A program made the translations under genes and the position numbers. Shown one piece after another: positions 25,712-35,621 of a DNA stretch of 64,000 nucleotides. The notes beneath the pieces are model-generated. The model was not told the origin of the DNA and searched no databases. It saw only the letters and a list, made by a program, of their open reading frames with translations. The DNA is taken from the NCBI RefSeq assembly GCF_900103345.1, contig NZ_LT629702.1, positions 3,968,001-4,032,000 on the forward strand, read 5' to 3'. Within the stretch, counting starts at the first letter, position 1. Every line of letters begins with the position of its first letter. This DNA is from Pseudomonas azotoformans (GTDB lineage: Bacteria; Pseudomonadota; Gammaproteobacteria; Pseudomonadales; Pseudomonadaceae).

Positions 25712-27610
25712 ATGCCCACGACGTTTCAAGAGATTCCCCGCAAGCGCCCGTCCACGCCCCTGCTCGACCGTGCTGTCACGCCGGCCGGCCTGCGTCGACT
25801 CGGTGAAGCCGAGCTGGAAACCCTGGCCGATGAGTTGCGCCTGGAATTGCTCTACACGGTCGGCCAGACCGGTGGGCATTTTGGTGCCGGCCTGGGCGTC
25901 ATCGAGCTGACCATCGCCCTGCATTACGTGTTCGACACCCCGGACGACCGGCTGGTGTGGGATGTGGGCCATCAGGCGTATCCGCATAAAATCCTCACCG
26001 GCCGCCGCGAACAGATGGGCACCCTGCGCCAGAAGGACGGCATCGCCGCCTTTCCGCGCCGCGCCGAGAGCGAGTACGACACCTTTGGCGTCGGCCACTC
26101 CAGCACCTCCATCAGCGCCGCGCTGGGCATGGCGATTGCCGCCCGCCTGCAACGCAGCGACCGCAAGGCAATTGCCGTGATCGGTGATGGCGCGCTGACC
26201 GCCGGCATGGCCTTCGAAGCGCTCAACCATGCGCCGGAAGTGGACGCCAACATGCTGGTGATCCTCAACGACAACGACATGTCGATCTCGCGCAACGTCG
26301 GCGGCCTGTCCAACTACCTGGCCAAGATCCTCTCCAGCCGCACCTACGCCAGCATGCGTGAAGGCAGCAAGAAGGTGCTCTCGCGTCTGCCCGGCGCGTG
26401 GGAAATTGCCCGGCGTACCGAAGAATATGCCAAGGGCATGCTGGTGCCCGGCACGCTGTTCGAAGAACTGGGCTGGAACTACATCGGTCCCATCGACGGC
26501 CACGACCTGCCGACCCTGATCGCCACGCTGCGCAACATGCGTGACCTCAAGGGCCCGCAGTTCCTGCATATCGTCACCAAGAAAGGCAAAGGCTTCGCCC
26601 CGGCGGAAGTCGACCCGATCGGCTACCACGCCATCACCAAGCTGGAACCCCTGGACGCCCCCGCCGCCGCGCCGAAAAAAGCCAGCGGGCCGAAGTACTC
26701 CGGTGTGTTCGGCGAATGGCTGTGCGACATGGCCGCCGCCGACCCGCGCCTGGTGGGCATTACCCCGGCGATGAAGGAAGGCTCCGACCTGGTGGCGTTC
26801 AGCGAGCGTTTCCCGCTGCGCTATTTCGATGTGGCGATTGCCGAGCAGCACGCGGTCACGTTTGCCGCCGGCATGGCCTGTGAAGGCGCCAAGCCAGTGG
26901 TGGCGATCTACTCCACCTTCCTGCAACGCGGTTACGACCAATTGGTGCATGACGTGGCGGTGCAGAACCTCGACGTACTGTTCGCCATCGACCGCGCCGG
27001 CCTGGTGGGCGAAGACGGCCCGACCCACGCCGGCAGCTTCGACCTGTCCTACTTGCGCTGCATCCCCGGCATGTTGGTGATGACACCGAGCGACGAAAAC
27101 GAACTGCGCAAGATGCTCAGCACCGGCCACCTGTACAACGGCCCGGCCGCCGTGCGCTACCCGCGCGGCAATGGCCCGAATGCAGTGATCGAAAAGGACC
27201 TTGAGCCTATCGAGATCGGCAAGGGCATCGTGCGTCGCCAAGGCAGCAAGGCCGCCTTCCTGGTGTTCGGCGTGCAATTGGCCGAAGCACTCAAAGTCGC
27301 CGAGAAGGTCGACGCCACTGTGGTCGACATGCGCTTCGTCAAACCCCTGGATGAAGCCCTGGTGCGCGAAATTGCCGGCAACCATGAGCTGCTGGTGACC
27401 GTCGAAGAAAACGCCATCATGGGCGGCGCTGGTGCGGCGGTCAGCGAGTTCCTGGCGCGGGAGAATATCCTCAAGTCGGTGCTGCACCTGGGCTTGCCGG
27501 ATGCGTACGTCGAACATGCCAAACCGGCGCAGATGCTGGCGGAGTGTGGGTTGGACGAGGCCGGTATCGAAGCTTCGGTGCGCGAGCGCATGGCACTGCT
27601 GGGCCTGTAG
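25712..27610 (+). CDS. dxs: 1-deoxy-D-xylulose-5-phosphate synthase
   Basis: This 632-residue thiamine diphosphate enzyme makes DXP from pyruvate and glyceraldehyde 3-phosphate, the first step of the MEP isoprenoid route. The ThDP site [17 protein letters not shown] runs to NDNDMSIS, and the transketolase-like part has [19 protein letters not shown] with the catalytic Glu in [10 protein letters not shown]. The length equals that of other Pseudomonas Dxs proteins. It is placed after ispA, so the pathway entry and a later step are clustered. Confidence 0.97.
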   Translation: MPTTFQEIPRKRPSTPLLDRAVTPAGLRRLGEAELETLADELRLELLYTVGQTGGHFGAGLGVIELTIALHYVFDTPDDRLVWDVGHQAYPHKILTGRREQMGTLRQKDGIAAFPRRAESEYDTFGVGHSSTSISAALGMAIAARLQRSDRKAIAVIGDGALTAGMAFEALNHAPEVDANMLVILNDNDMSISRNVGGLSNYLAKILSSRTYASMREGSKKVLSRLPGAWEIARRTEEYAKGMLVPGTLFEELGWNYIGPIDGHDLPTLIATLRNMRDLKGPQFLHIVTKKGKGFAPAEVDPIGYHAITKLEPLDAPAAAPKKASGPKYSGVFGEWLCDMAAADPRLVGITPAMKEGSDLVAFSERFPLRYFDVAIAEQHAVTFAAGMACEGAKPVVAIYSTFLQRGYDQLVHDVAVQNLDVLFAIDRAGLVGEDGPTHAGSFDLSYLRCIPGMLVMTPSDENELRKMLSTGHLYNGPAAVRYPRGNGPNAVIEKDLEPIEIGKGIVRRQGSKAAFLVFGVQLAEALKVAEKVDATVVDMRFVKPLDEALVREIAGNHELLVTVEENAIMGGAGAAVSEFLARENILKSVLHLGLPDAYVEHAKPAQMLAECGLDEAGIEASVRERMALLGL

Positions 27611-27623
27611 AAACCGGATCAAC

Positions 27624-27715
27624 ATGTGGGAGGGGGCTTGCCCCCGATAGCGGTGCTTCAGTCAAAGACTTTGCTGACTGACACGACGCCATCGGGGGCA
27701 AGCCCCCTCCCACAT
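27624..27715. repeat. REP pair (25-bp arms, GGGAGGGGGCTTGCCCCC type)
   Basis: Arms 27624-27648 and 27691-27715 are perfect inverted copies of the same REP type as the element at 12482-12570. It fills the gap between dxs and btuB; I see no cobalamin riboswitch there. Confidence 0.92.
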
Positions 27716-27751
27716 TTGATTTGTGCCACCTTCAAATGCCATGGACAGCTC

Positions 27752-29641
27752 ATGAATCGCCTTCGCCTCACCCTGCCCCTGTTACTCCTGACCTCCCCCG
27801 AACTATTCGCCGACACCCGCGACGACGCGCTGAAGCTCCCCAACGTGGTCATCAGCGCCAACCGCCAGGTCCAGGCGCGCAACGACAGCAGCGCCGCCAA
27901 CAGCGTGTTCACCCGCGACGACATCGATCGCCTGCAACCCACCAGCCTCACCGACCTGCTCAGCCGCGTACCCGGCGTGCAGGTAGCGCCTACCGGTGGT
28001 CGCGGCAGCCTGCCGGGGATTTATATCCGTGGCACCAAATCCGCACAAAGCCTGGTGTTGGTGGACGGCCAGCGCATCGCCAATACCACCTCCGGCGACA
28101 GCGGCCTGCAATATCTGAACGTCGACCAGATCGAGCGGGTCGAAGTACTGCGCGGCTCACGTTCGGTGATCTACGGCAGCGATGCGATTGGCGGGGTGAT
28201 CCAGGTGTTCACCCGGCGCAATGCCGGGCAGGGCCTGCAACCACGTCTGAAGCTCGGGTTTGGCAGTAATAAGACCTGGGAGCGCAGCCTCGGCCTCTCC
28301 GGCGGCGATGAGCACACGCGTTTCAACCTTGGCGCGAGCCTGGATGAAACCGCCGGTATCAACTCAACGCACACCTCGTTCCCCAGCGATGGCGACCATG
28401 ATGCCTACCGCAACCAGTCCCTCAGCCTGAACCTCAGCCATTCGTTCAGCGATGCGCTGGAGGTGGGGTTCAACCTGTTGGATAACCGGGGCAAGTCGGA
28501 ATACGACAACAGCTTCGGCCGCTACGACCTCGCCACCGGGCAAACAGTGGGGCAAAAACCCTACACCGATTACACCGTGAGCAGCGCCAGCGGCTATATC
28601 GACGCCACGCTCAACGAGCGCTGGCAATCGCGCCTGGAACTGGGTCATAGCGAGAACCGCGACACCAAGCGCGACACCCTCAGCGATGACTTCAGCGTGT
28701 TCAACACTTACCGCGACTCGGTCAACTGGCAGAACGACCTGACGCTGAACGAGCAGAACAGCCTGATTCTCGGCGGTGACTGGTACGAAGACCGCTTTCA
28801 CGGCTCCACCACCCTCACCGAAAACAGCCGCTGGAACCGTGCGGCCTTTGTGCAGCACCGCTTCCATGGCGAATGGTTTTCCACCGAGCTGGGCCTGCGG
28901 CGTGACCAGAACCAGCAGTTTGGCGGGCATAACAGCTGGAGCGGCACCCTGACGTTGCCGGTCAACCCGGACAATGACCTGCTGTTGAGCTACAGCGAGG
29001 GCTTCCGTGCCCCGACGTTCAATGACCTGTATTACCCGGACGAGTACGGCTTCAAGAACAGCAACCCGAACCTGAAGCCCGAAACCTCGAAAAGCTACGA
29101 AGTGCAATGGCGTAGCCAACTCAGCGACACCAGCCGTCTGGAAGCTTCGCTGTACCGCACCGACATCCAGGATGCGATCGTGTTCGACAGCGATGGCCCG
29201 CAAAACGTCAGCTCAGCGCGCATCAACGGCTTCGAAGCCGCGCTCAAGCAAGAGCTGTTCGGCTGGCAAGGCAGCCTGGGGCTGGCACTGATTGATCCAC
29301 GAGACCGCGATTCCGGGCGTACGCTGGCACGTCGCGCCAGGCGCACCGTGAGCCTGGACCTGGATCGCCAATTCGACCAATTCGGCGTCGGCGCCAGCTG
29401 GCAAGCGGTCAGCAGCAGCTACGACGACGCGAAGAACCAGCAACCGTTGGCTGGCTATGGATTGCTCGGGCTGCGCGCCAGTTGGACGCTGAACCGTGAA
29501 GTCACGCTGAGCATGAAGCTCGATAACCTGCTGGACAAGGCCTACAGCCGGGCACTGTATCAGTACCAGGGCCAGCAATATGGCTACCGGGAAGAAGGCC
29601 GGGCGCTGATGCTTGGCGTGACCTGGACGCCGGACCTCTAG
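27752..29641 (+). CDS. btuB: TonB-dependent vitamin B12 receptor
   Basis: This 629-residue outer-membrane receptor has a signal peptide (about residues 1-22) and a TonB-box-like segment (LPNVVISAN). The plug domain is clear (SLTDLLSRVPGVQVAP, RGTKSAQSLVLVDGQRI, RVEVLRGSRSVIYGSDAIGG), and a beta-barrel follows, ending in a fairly typical aromatic-containing terminal strand (GVTWTPDL). It fits BtuB better than siderophore receptors in length and plug sequence. The adjacent btuF supports B12. The start at 27752 gives a clean signal peptide. Its stop codon overlaps the btuF stop on the other strand. Confidence 0.9.
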   Translation: MNRLRLTLPLLLLTSPELFADTRDDALKLPNVVISANRQVQARNDSSAANSVFTRDDIDRLQPTSLTDLLSRVPGVQVAPTGGRGSLPGIYIRGTKSAQSLVLVDGQRIANTTSGDSGLQYLNVDQIERVEVLRGSRSVIYGSDAIGGVIQVFTRRNAGQGLQPRLKLGFGSNKTWERSLGLSGGDEHTRFNLGASLDETAGINSTHTSFPSDGDHDAYRNQSLSLNLSHSFSDALEVGFNLLDNRGKSEYDNSFGRYDLATGQTVGQKPYTDYTVSSASGYIDATLNERWQSRLELGHSENRDTKRDTLSDDFSVFNTYRDSVNWQNDLTLNEQNSLILGGDWYEDRFHGSTTLTENSRWNRAAFVQHRFHGEWFSTELGLRRDQNQQFGGHNSWSGTLTLPVNPDNDLLLSYSEGFRAPTFNDLYYPDEYGFKNSNPNLKPETSKSYEVQWRSQLSDTSRLEASLYRTDIQDAIVFDSDGPQNVSSARINGFEAALKQELFGWQGSLGLALIDPRDRDSGRTLARRARRTVSLDLDRQFDQFGVGASWQAVSSSYDDAKNQQPLAGYGLLGLRASWTLNREVTLSMKLDNLLDKAYSRALYQYQGQQYGYREEGRALMLGVTWTPDL

Positions 29642-30420
29642 CCGGGCACGATCACTTCACACAATCGGGCCACGGCTTCCAGCATCTGCCCGCTGGGCCG
29701 CTCCAGGCCTTTATCCGGCACCAGCCGCACCCGCTCAACCATCGTCGGCCAGACCTTCCAGGCGTCCTTCTGCGCCTGGTCGCCCACCAGAATCATCTGC
29801 GGATCACGCTGCAACACCGACTCGATGCTCACCTGCGGCGCCGGCAGCTTGAGATCATCAAACACATTGCGCGCGCCGCACACCCTTAACGCATCGCTGA
29901 TGATCTGCCCGCCACCCACGGTGTACAGCGGCTGATTCCATACCTGGTAAAACACGCGCAATGGCTCGGCGCGCTGATAGCGCTGACGCAGCTCGGCCAG
30001 GCGTTGGCGCAACTGCGCGGCCAACCGTCGACCCGCGTCAGCGCGGCCCAATTGCTCGGCAATGGCCTGGACCTGGGTGGTGAGCTGTTCAAGGCTATGG
30101 GGTTCGGCGACGTACACCGGGATATTCAGCCGCTGCAGTTGCTCACGCTGGGCCGGGCCGACGCTGCCGGGCCAGAGGAGGATCAGGTCGGGCTTGAGGC
30201 TGAGCAGGCGCTCCATGTCCAACTGACCGTATTGCCCCACTGATGGCACTTGCACCAACGCTGCCGGGCGTTCGCCGCCGTCGAGCACGCCGACCAGCAC
30301 ATCGGCTGCGCCCAGTTCGACCACGATTTCAGAGAGGGACGGCGCCAGGCTCACCACACGCTCGGCCGCCAGCGCCTGGGCACTGAATACCAGCAACACT
30401 GCCAGCCAGTGACGAATCAT
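29638..30420 (-). CDS. btuF: Periplasmic cobalamin-binding protein BtuF
   Basis: This 260-residue class III substrate-binding protein has a signal peptide (cleavage after about residue 19, AQALAAERVVSLAPS). Family motifs are RVVSLAPSLSEIVVELGA, YGQLDMERLLSLKPDLILLW and VWNQPLYTVGGGQIISDAL. It would carry B12 to an inner-membrane BtuCD transporter, which is not encoded nearby. It is convergent with btuB, the two TAG stops overlapping in the four bases CTAG. It starts four bases inside the upstream small membrane protein gene. Confidence 0.9.
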   Translation of the reverse strand: MIRHWLAVLLVFSAQALAAERVVSLAPSLSEIVVELGAADVLVGVLDGGERPAALVQVPSVGQYGQLDMERLLSLKPDLILLWPGSVGPAQREQLQRLNIPVYVAEPHSLEQLTTQVQAIAEQLGRADAGRRLAAQLRQRLAELRQRYQRAEPLRVFYQVWNQPLYTVGGGQIISDALRVCGARNVFDDLKLPAPQVSIESVLQRDPQMILVGDQAQKDAWKVWPTMVERVRLVPDKGLERPSGQMLEAVARLCEVIVPG

Positions 30421-30836
30421 CCCAGTTGGCGGGGAATGCGGTAGAGGTAGAACAGCACCACGGTGGACAGCGCCAACAGGAACAGCGGCACCGCTTCCAA
30501 CCCGACGAAGACCGACAACGCGCCGATCCAGGCCGGTACGGCGGCAACCAGCAACGCCGTACGCCGACGGGCCGCCAGGGTGATCCAGGCAGCCGGTTCT
30601 TCGGGGGTATCGAGGGCTTTGGAGGTGGCGATCAACGCGTGTTTATAGCCGTTGAAGTAGCGCAGGCTGAGGAACATCGAGGCCACGCCGGCAATGAAGA
30701 ACGGCATGGCCAGCACCGGCAGCAGGGATTCGGCCTGGCCGAACACCAGGTTGAGTACAAACAGGGGGAGCAGCGCCAGGGCCAGGTACTGCCACCAATT
30801 GAAGGACAGTCGCCGTTTCACCTGGCCTCGGGTCAC
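30417..30836 (-). CDS. Small integral membrane protein of unknown function
   Basis: This 139-residue protein has two pairs of hydrophobic helices ([17 protein letters not shown] with [16 protein letters not shown], and [17 protein letters not shown] with [14 protein letters not shown]) around a short soluble loop. I do not recognise the family. It overlaps ribA upstream and btuF downstream by four bases each, so it is translated as part of a ribA-membrane protein-btuF unit. A role in cobalamin handling is possible but unsupported. Confidence 0.78.
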   Translation of the reverse strand: MTRGQVKRRLSFNWWQYLALALLPLFVLNLVFGQAESLLPVLAMPFFIAGVASMFLSLRYFNGYKHALIATSKALDTPEEPAAWITLAARRRTALLVAAVPAWIGALSVFVGLEAVPLFLLALSTVVLFYLYRIPRQLG

Positions 30837-31450
30837 GCGCGGTCGACCTCGCCCTGGTGCTCGTTGCCCATCATGTGGTCGAGCTTGCTGGCCTTGGTGG
30901 CCAGGTAGAGTTTGTTGTGCGGGTTGTGCCCGGTGTGCAGCGGCACACGCTCGGCCACGGTGATGCCCATCTCGGTCAAGGCCTTGACCTTGCGCGGGTT
31001 GTTGGTCATCAAACGCAGGGATTTGACGCCCAGGTGCTCGAGCATCGGCAGGCAGATCGCGTAGTCACGCTGGTCGGCGGCAAAGCCCAGGCGCTCGTTG
31101 GCCTCGACAGTATCGGCGCCGCCATCTTGCAGCTCGTAGGCGCGGATCTTGTTCATCAGGCCAATACCACGGCCTTCCTGGCGCAGGTAAAGCAGCACAC
31201 CACGCCCCTCACGGGCGATCGCGCGCATGGCGGCTTCCAGTTGCGAACCGCAGTCGCAACGCTGGCTGAACAACGCATCACCAGTCAGGCATTCGGAGTG
31301 CACCCGGCCAAGCACCGGCGCACCATCGGCGATATCGCCCAGGCTGAGCACGACATGCTCGCGCCCGGTGGCTTCTTCGAGGAAGCCGTTCATGGTGAAC
31401 GTGGCAAAAGGGGTAGGCAGCTTGGAAGCGGCGACGAAAACGACGGGCAC
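30833..31450 (-). CDS. ribA: GTP cyclohydrolase II
   Basis: This 205-residue enzyme opens the GTP imidazole ring, the first step of riboflavin synthesis. The zinc ligands Cys54, Cys65 and Cys67 ([19 protein letters not shown]) are intact, as is the arginine-rich active site [20 protein letters not shown]. It is encoded apart from the main rib cluster (34-38 kb). It is probably the only working GTP cyclohydrolase II in this window, since the RibBA fusion lacks those cysteines. Confidence 0.96.
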   Translation of the reverse strand: MPVVFVAASKLPTPFATFTMNGFLEEATGREHVVLSLGDIADGAPVLGRVHSECLTGDALFSQRCDCGSQLEAAMRAIAREGRGVLLYLRQEGRGIGLMNKIRAYELQDGGADTVEANERLGFAADQRDYAICLPMLEHLGVKSLRLMTNNPRKVKALTEMGITVAERVPLHTGHNPHNKLYLATKASKLDHMMGNEHQGEVDRA

Positions 31451-31575
31451 CGTGTGCTCCTGATTTCAGTTTTTACAAAGGCGGCCATTGTAACAGCAGG
31501 TTCCTACAGACGCTTAAGCTGAATTATCGCTGATAAAGATCAATAGGTTCGATTGGCCTTCATCTTGGTTCTATG

Positions 31576-31675
31576 TGTAGGAGCGAGCTTGCTCGCGAAA
31601 AATCCGCAAGCGCCGCGTTCACCCAGACTGCCAGCGTTATCGTTAATATTTTTCGCGAGCAAGCTCGCTCCTACA
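31576..31675. repeat. REP pair (28-bp arms, TGTAGGAGCGAGCTTGCTCG type)
   Basis: Arms 31576-31603 and 31648-31675 are perfect inverted copies. It lies in the 230-base gap between ribA and the binding-protein gene; the rest of the gap shows no gene. Confidence 0.92.
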
Positions 31676-31680
31676 GGAAT

Positions 31681-32400
31681 CTAGAACGGATAGGGTTGTT
31701 TCCAGCGCTCGAATATCGGCTTCAACTCGCCGCTTTTCACCAGGGCCGCCATGCGTTCGTCGAATACGGCCATGAGGCTACGCCCTCGATCGTTGTCGGC
31801 AAACCCGATGTAGAGCGGGAGTTCAGCGATATGGGTCAAGGCGAACTTTGAGCGATCATCCGCCTGATTGAGCACGTATTTCGCCTCGGTCAACGCATCA
31901 ATGTAGAAGTCCGCACGGCCGTGTTGCAGCATCGGCAAAATGCCGTCGCGGCGCTCGACCTGGTTGAAACGGCGCACATTGGGCAAGTACTCCTCATACT
32001 TGTAGCCGCGCACCCAGGCCAGGCGGAAGTTGCCCAGCGTGACCACGGTTGGCGCCGGCGTACTGGCCAGCCCGAGGGCGTAGATATGGTCGGAGTCAAA
32101 GTTCCAGTGGGGGTACAACACGCCTTCGGCTTCATCGCGGTAGGAACCGACCCAGCCATCCACCTCGCCGCGTTGGGCCAGGCCGACCGAACGGGTGTAA
32201 GGCACGGAGCGGGTCTGCAATTTGATGCCGGTGGGCTCGAAGACCTGACGCAACACATCCCAGGCCAGGCCCGTGCCGTCTTTGTTGGTGTAGTCGTTCC
32301 ATTCCTCACTGGCCAGCATGATCTTGCCAGGCACGTCCTGCGCCTGGACCACGGCCGTAAAGGCACACAGCAGTATCAGCAGCCAGCGGCGCACATCCAT
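31681..32400 (-). CDS. Periplasmic amino-acid-type substrate-binding protein
   Basis: This 239-residue protein has a signal peptide (about residues 1-20, cleavage near VQAQ) followed by a PBP3/type II binding-protein fold. Key segments are LAWDVLRQVFEPTGIKL, GEVDGWVGSYRDE and a C-terminal GELKPIFERW. No ABC permease or ATPase gene is adjacent, so it may be an orphan receptor or serve a transporter elsewhere. It lies 66 bases after thiL, in the place where pgpA is usually found in Pseudomonas. Confidence 0.83.
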   Translation of the reverse strand: MDVRRWLLILLCAFTAVVQAQDVPGKIMLASEEWNDYTNKDGTGLAWDVLRQVFEPTGIKLQTRSVPYTRSVGLAQRGEVDGWVGSYRDEAEGVLYPHWNFDSDHIYALGLASTPAPTVVTLGNFRLAWVRGYKYEEYLPNVRRFNQVERRDGILPMLQHGRADFYIDALTEAKYVLNQADDRSKFALTHIAELPLYIGFADNDRGRSLMAVFDERMAALVKSGELKPIFERWKQPYPF

Positions 32401-32466
32401 GGTGACGACCTCCTACAGGGCCTTGCATCCTTGATAACGCTATAGAGGGTAGCGCAGGTCGCCGAT

Positions 32467-33432
32467 TCAGGGCGTCTCGCGAAAATGCTGATAACCACGG
32501 ATGGCCGGCGTGATGTCCTGCCCGTTGCCATCGAGCAACGTAACGCCCTGCCCTGCCTCGACCCGGCCGATCACATGGATCGGCCAACCATCGGCCAGCA
32601 ACGGCGCCAGTTCGGCGGATGGCAGTGTGAACGCCAGCACGTAGTCATCCCCCCCACTCAGGGCTGCCACGCGCGCCTCATCAGCGCCGACAAACGCCAG
32701 CAGCGCCTGGGACAGTGGCAAGCGCTCGCGCTCGATCAACAGGCTGACCTTTGACGCCATCGCGATATGCCCGCAATCGGCCAGGAGTCCGTCGGAAATA
32801 TCCATCGCAGACGTAGCCTTGCCACGCAGCACCAGCCCCAGGGCCAACTGCGGCTGCGGCGACCAGTAGTGGGCAAGCAACGGCTCGGCGATGGCTGTGT
32901 CGGCGCTGCGCTGGCCCAATACCAGTGGCAAGGCACCGGCGGCATTGCCCAGCTCGCCGCCGACACACAGCAGGTCACCCGGCTGCGCACCGCTGCGGGT
33001 CAAGGCTTGCCCGGCCGGCACACGACCGAACACGGTCAGGGTCAAGCTCAGGGGGCCACGGGTGGTATCGCCGCCCACCAGGCCCACACCGCAGCGTTGC
33101 GCCATAAGGTTCAACCCTTGGGCATAGCGTTGCAGCCAATCGGCATCGACGGTCGGCGTGGTCAAGGCAAGGGTAAATGCGAGGGGGTTGGCGCCCATGG
33201 CCGCCAGGTCGCTCACCGCCACGGCCAACGAGCGCTGGCCAAGCAGGAAGGGGTCGCAGGGGTCGGCAAAATGCACCCCGGCCACCAGAGTATCGGTGGA
33301 GATCGCCAACTGCTCCCCAGCGGGAAGCGCCAGCAAGGCGCAGTCATCGCCGATCCCCAACGCAATGCCTTCACCGCCCTGCGCACAGGGCGCGGCGGCG
33401 AAGTAGTTGCGGATCAGCTCAAACTCGCCCAT
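32467..33432 (-). CDS. thiL: Thiamine-monophosphate kinase
   Basis: This 321-residue enzyme phosphorylates thiamine monophosphate to the active cofactor. Family motifs are the N-terminal GDDCALLALPAG, the ATP/metal site VAVSDLAAMGANPLAF and MDISDGLLADCGHIA. It is 18 bases after nusB. The usual downstream partner pgpA is not present; the next gene is the binding protein. Confidence 0.95.
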   Translation of the reverse strand: MGEFELIRNYFAAAPCAQGGEGIALGIGDDCALLALPAGEQLAISTDTLVAGVHFADPCDPFLLGQRSLAVAVSDLAAMGANPLAFTLALTTPTVDADWLQRYAQGLNLMAQRCGVGLVGGDTTRGPLSLTLTVFGRVPAGQALTRSGAQPGDLLCVGGELGNAAGALPLVLGQRSADTAIAEPLLAHYWSPQPQLALGLVLRGKATSAMDISDGLLADCGHIAMASKVSLLIERERLPLSQALLAFVGADEARVAALSGGDDYVLAFTLPSAELAPLLADGWPIHVIGRVEAGQGVTLLDGNGQDITPAIRGYQHFRETP

Positions 33433-33450
33433 TCAGGTTTCAAGCGCGAT

Positions 33451-33951
33451 TCAGCGCTTGTACGCCTTCACTTCGGCTTCACGCAGGCGCGGGGCCAGCT
33501 TGTCGAGCACGCCGTTGACGAACTTGTGGCCGTCGGTCGAACCGTAGACTTTCGCCAGTTCGATGCCTTCGTTGATCACCACGCGGTATGGCACGTCGAC
33601 GCGATACAGCAGCTCCCAGGCCGACAGGCGCATCACGCACAGCTCAACCGGGTCCAGCTCTTCGATGGTCAGGTCCAGGCAAGGCGCCAGGGCTGTATCG
33701 ATCTCGGTCAGATGGGCATGTACACCGTGCAGGATGTCGTGGAAGTACGGCAGGTCGGCGAAAGTGAAATCGTTGTCGACGCGAAACTGTGCTTCGATCT
33801 CGTTCAACGACGCGCCCGCCAGGTGACGCTGATAAAGCGCCTGGGTCGCCAACTGACGAGCAGCGCGACGCTTCTCGTTCTTGGACGGTTTGCCAGCATC
33901 GGCTGGACGTGGCTCGCGCGGGTTGAAGTTGTCGCTCTCGTCGGAAATCAC
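33451..33951 (-). CDS. nusB: Transcription antitermination factor NusB
   Basis: This 166-residue all-helical RNA-binding protein works with NusE (S10) in rRNA antitermination. Motifs are [19 protein letters not shown] near residue 30 and [18 protein letters not shown] near residue 123. Its start overlaps the ribH stop by four bases, a very common arrangement. Confidence 0.95.
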   Translation of the reverse strand: MISDESDNFNPREPRPADAGKPSKNEKRRAARQLATQALYQRHLAGASLNEIEAQFRVDNDFTFADLPYFHDILHGVHAHLTEIDTALAPCLDLTIEELDPVELCVMRLSAWELLYRVDVPYRVVINEGIELAKVYGSTDGHKFVNGVLDKLAPRLREAEVKAYKR

Positions 33952-34424
33952 TTGGCCTCCAACTGCGACAGCAGGCTGACCATTTCCAGGGCGGACAGGG
34001 CAGCTTCAGCGCCTTTGTTGCCGGCCTTGGTGCCGGAACGCTCGATGGCTTGTTCGATGGAATCCACGGTCAGCACGCCGAACGCAACCGGTACGCCGAA
34101 CTCCATGGACACCTGGGCCAGGCCCTTGGTGCATTCGCCAGCCACGTATTCGAAGTGCGGCGTGCCGCCACGAATGACCGCGCCCAGGGCGATGATCGCC
34201 GCGTATTCACCCTGTTGAGCAACTTTTTGCGCAACCAGTGGAATTTCGAAGGCGCCAGGGGCACGGATGATGGTGATGTCGCTTTCGCTAACGCCGTGGC
34301 GAACCAGGGCGTCAACGGCACCGCTTACCAGGCTTTCAACCACGAAGCTGTTGAAGCGGCCAACCACCAGGGCATAGCGGCCTTTGGGGGCGATGAAGGT
34401 ACCTTCGATGGTCTTCAGGGTCAT
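33948..34424 (-). CDS. ribH: Lumazine synthase (6,7-dimethyl-8-ribityllumazine synthase)
   Basis: This 158-residue enzyme joins the ribityl-pyrimidine to dihydroxybutanone phosphate, the next-to-last step of riboflavin synthesis. Typical segments are [30 protein letters not shown] and the active-site loop [14 protein letters not shown] with the catalytic His. It lies 90 bases after ribBA and overlaps nusB. Confidence 0.96.
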   Translation of the reverse strand: MTLKTIEGTFIAPKGRYALVVGRFNSFVVESLVSGAVDALVRHGVSESDITIIRAPGAFEIPLVAQKVAQQGEYAAIIALGAVIRGGTPHFEYVAGECTKGLAQVSMEFGVPVAFGVLTVDSIEQAIERSGTKAGNKGAEAALSALEMVSLLSQLEAK

Positions 34425-34514
34425 TCGACAAATCTCTTAAAGAGCCGGGACGCGTGTATGACGCGTCCCTTAGTGATATTTGAACCGCGAACAAGGGGCG
34501 AAAATCGCCGGCCT

Positions 34515-35606
34515 TTATTCGGAGGGCACGTATTCTACTACTTCCAGGTCGAAACCGGATATCGCATTAAATTTCATCGGTGCGCTCATCAGGCGCATTT
34601 TGCGCACGCCCAGGTCACGCAGGATCTGCGAACCGGCACCGACGATGCTGTAGGTGGTCGGTTTTTTCACCGGCGCGTGGTCCGCCGTTTCGCGGATATG
34701 CGCCAGCAGCACATCGCCATCCAACGGATGGCCGAGCAACAGCACCACACCGCTGCCTGCCTCGGAGACCGCAGCCATGGCGGCGCGCAGGCTCCAACGG
34801 CCCGGCTGCTTGACCATCAGCAGGTCGCGCAATGGGTCCATGTTGTGCACCCGCACCAGGGTCGGCTCTTCGGCGCAGATGTTGCCCAGGGTCAGGGCCA
34901 TGTGCACATCGCCTTCCACCGAATCACGGTAGGTCACCAAATTGAATTGGCCCAGTTCACTGTCCAGCGGCTGCTCGGCAATCCGCTGAACGGTACGTTC
35001 GTGGATCATGCGGTAGTGAATCAGGTCGGCAATGGTGCCGATCTTGAGGTTGTGTTCGGCGGCAAAGGCTTCGAGTTCGGTGCGACGGGCCATGGTGCCG
35101 TCGTCGTTCATCACTTCGCAGATCACGCCGCTCGGCTCGAAACCGGCCATGCGCGCCAGGTCGCAGGCGGCCTCGGTGTGGCCGGCACGGGCCAGGGTGC
35201 CGCCCGGTTGGGCCATCAGCGGGAAGATGTGGCCAGGGCTCACGATGTCTTCGGCCTTGGCATCTTTCGCGGCGGCGGCTTGTACCGTACGGGCGCGGTC
35301 GGCGGCGGAAATCCCGGTGGTGACGCCGGTAGTGGCTTCAATCGATACGGTGAACTTGGTGCCAAAACCCGAGCCATTGCGCGGCGCCATCAATGGCAGC
35401 TTGAGCAACTCGCAGCGCTCACGGCTCATGGGCATGCAGATCAGCCCACGGGCGTGCTTGGCCATGAAGTTGATGTGCTCAGGCTTGCAGGCCTCGGCGG
35501 CCATGATGATGTCGCCTTCGTTCTCGCGGTCTTCGTCATCCATCAGGATGACCATCTTGCCTTGGCGGATGTCTTCAACCAGTTCTTCGATGCTATTGAG
35601 CGCCAC
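34515..35606 (-). CDS. ribBA: 3,4-dihydroxy-2-butanone 4-phosphate synthase with degenerate GTP cyclohydrolase II domain
   Basis: In this 363-residue protein, residues 1-200 form an intact DHBP synthase domain (VILMDDEDRENEGDI near residue 20, HTEAACDLARMAG near residue 145). The C-terminal half has the GTP cyclohydrolase II fold, but where RibA has its three zinc cysteines this protein reads VRVHNMDPLRDLLMVKQPG. The zinc site is therefore lost and the second domain is unlikely to cleave GTP. The standalone ribA at 30833-31450 would do that job. The gene sits between ribE (15 bases) and ribH (90 bases). Confidence 0.93.
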   Translation of the reverse strand: MALNSIEELVEDIRQGKMVILMDDEDRENEGDIIMAAEACKPEHINFMAKHARGLICMPMSRERCELLKLPLMAPRNGSGFGTKFTVSIEATTGVTTGISAADRARTVQAAAAKDAKAEDIVSPGHIFPLMAQPGGTLARAGHTEAACDLARMAGFEPSGVICEVMNDDGTMARRTELEAFAAEHNLKIGTIADLIHYRMIHERTVQRIAEQPLDSELGQFNLVTYRDSVEGDVHMALTLGNICAEEPTLVRVHNMDPLRDLLMVKQPGRWSLRAAMAAVSEAGSGVVLLLGHPLDGDVLLAHIRETADHAPVKKPTTYSIVGAGSQILRDLGVRKMRLMSAPMKFNAISGFDLEVVEYVPSE

Positions 35607-35621
35607 GCGGCACCCCCTTGG

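Noticed and set aside
25493..27625. 710-codon open frame on the minus strand opposite dxs
   Set aside because: It is a mirror frame created by the high third-position G+C of dxs. The protein is a low-information string of His/Arg/Gly/Gln, and dxs is certain.
27611..27751. Cobalamin riboswitch upstream of btuB
   Set aside because: The gap is filled by a REP pair; no B12-box-like sequence is seen.
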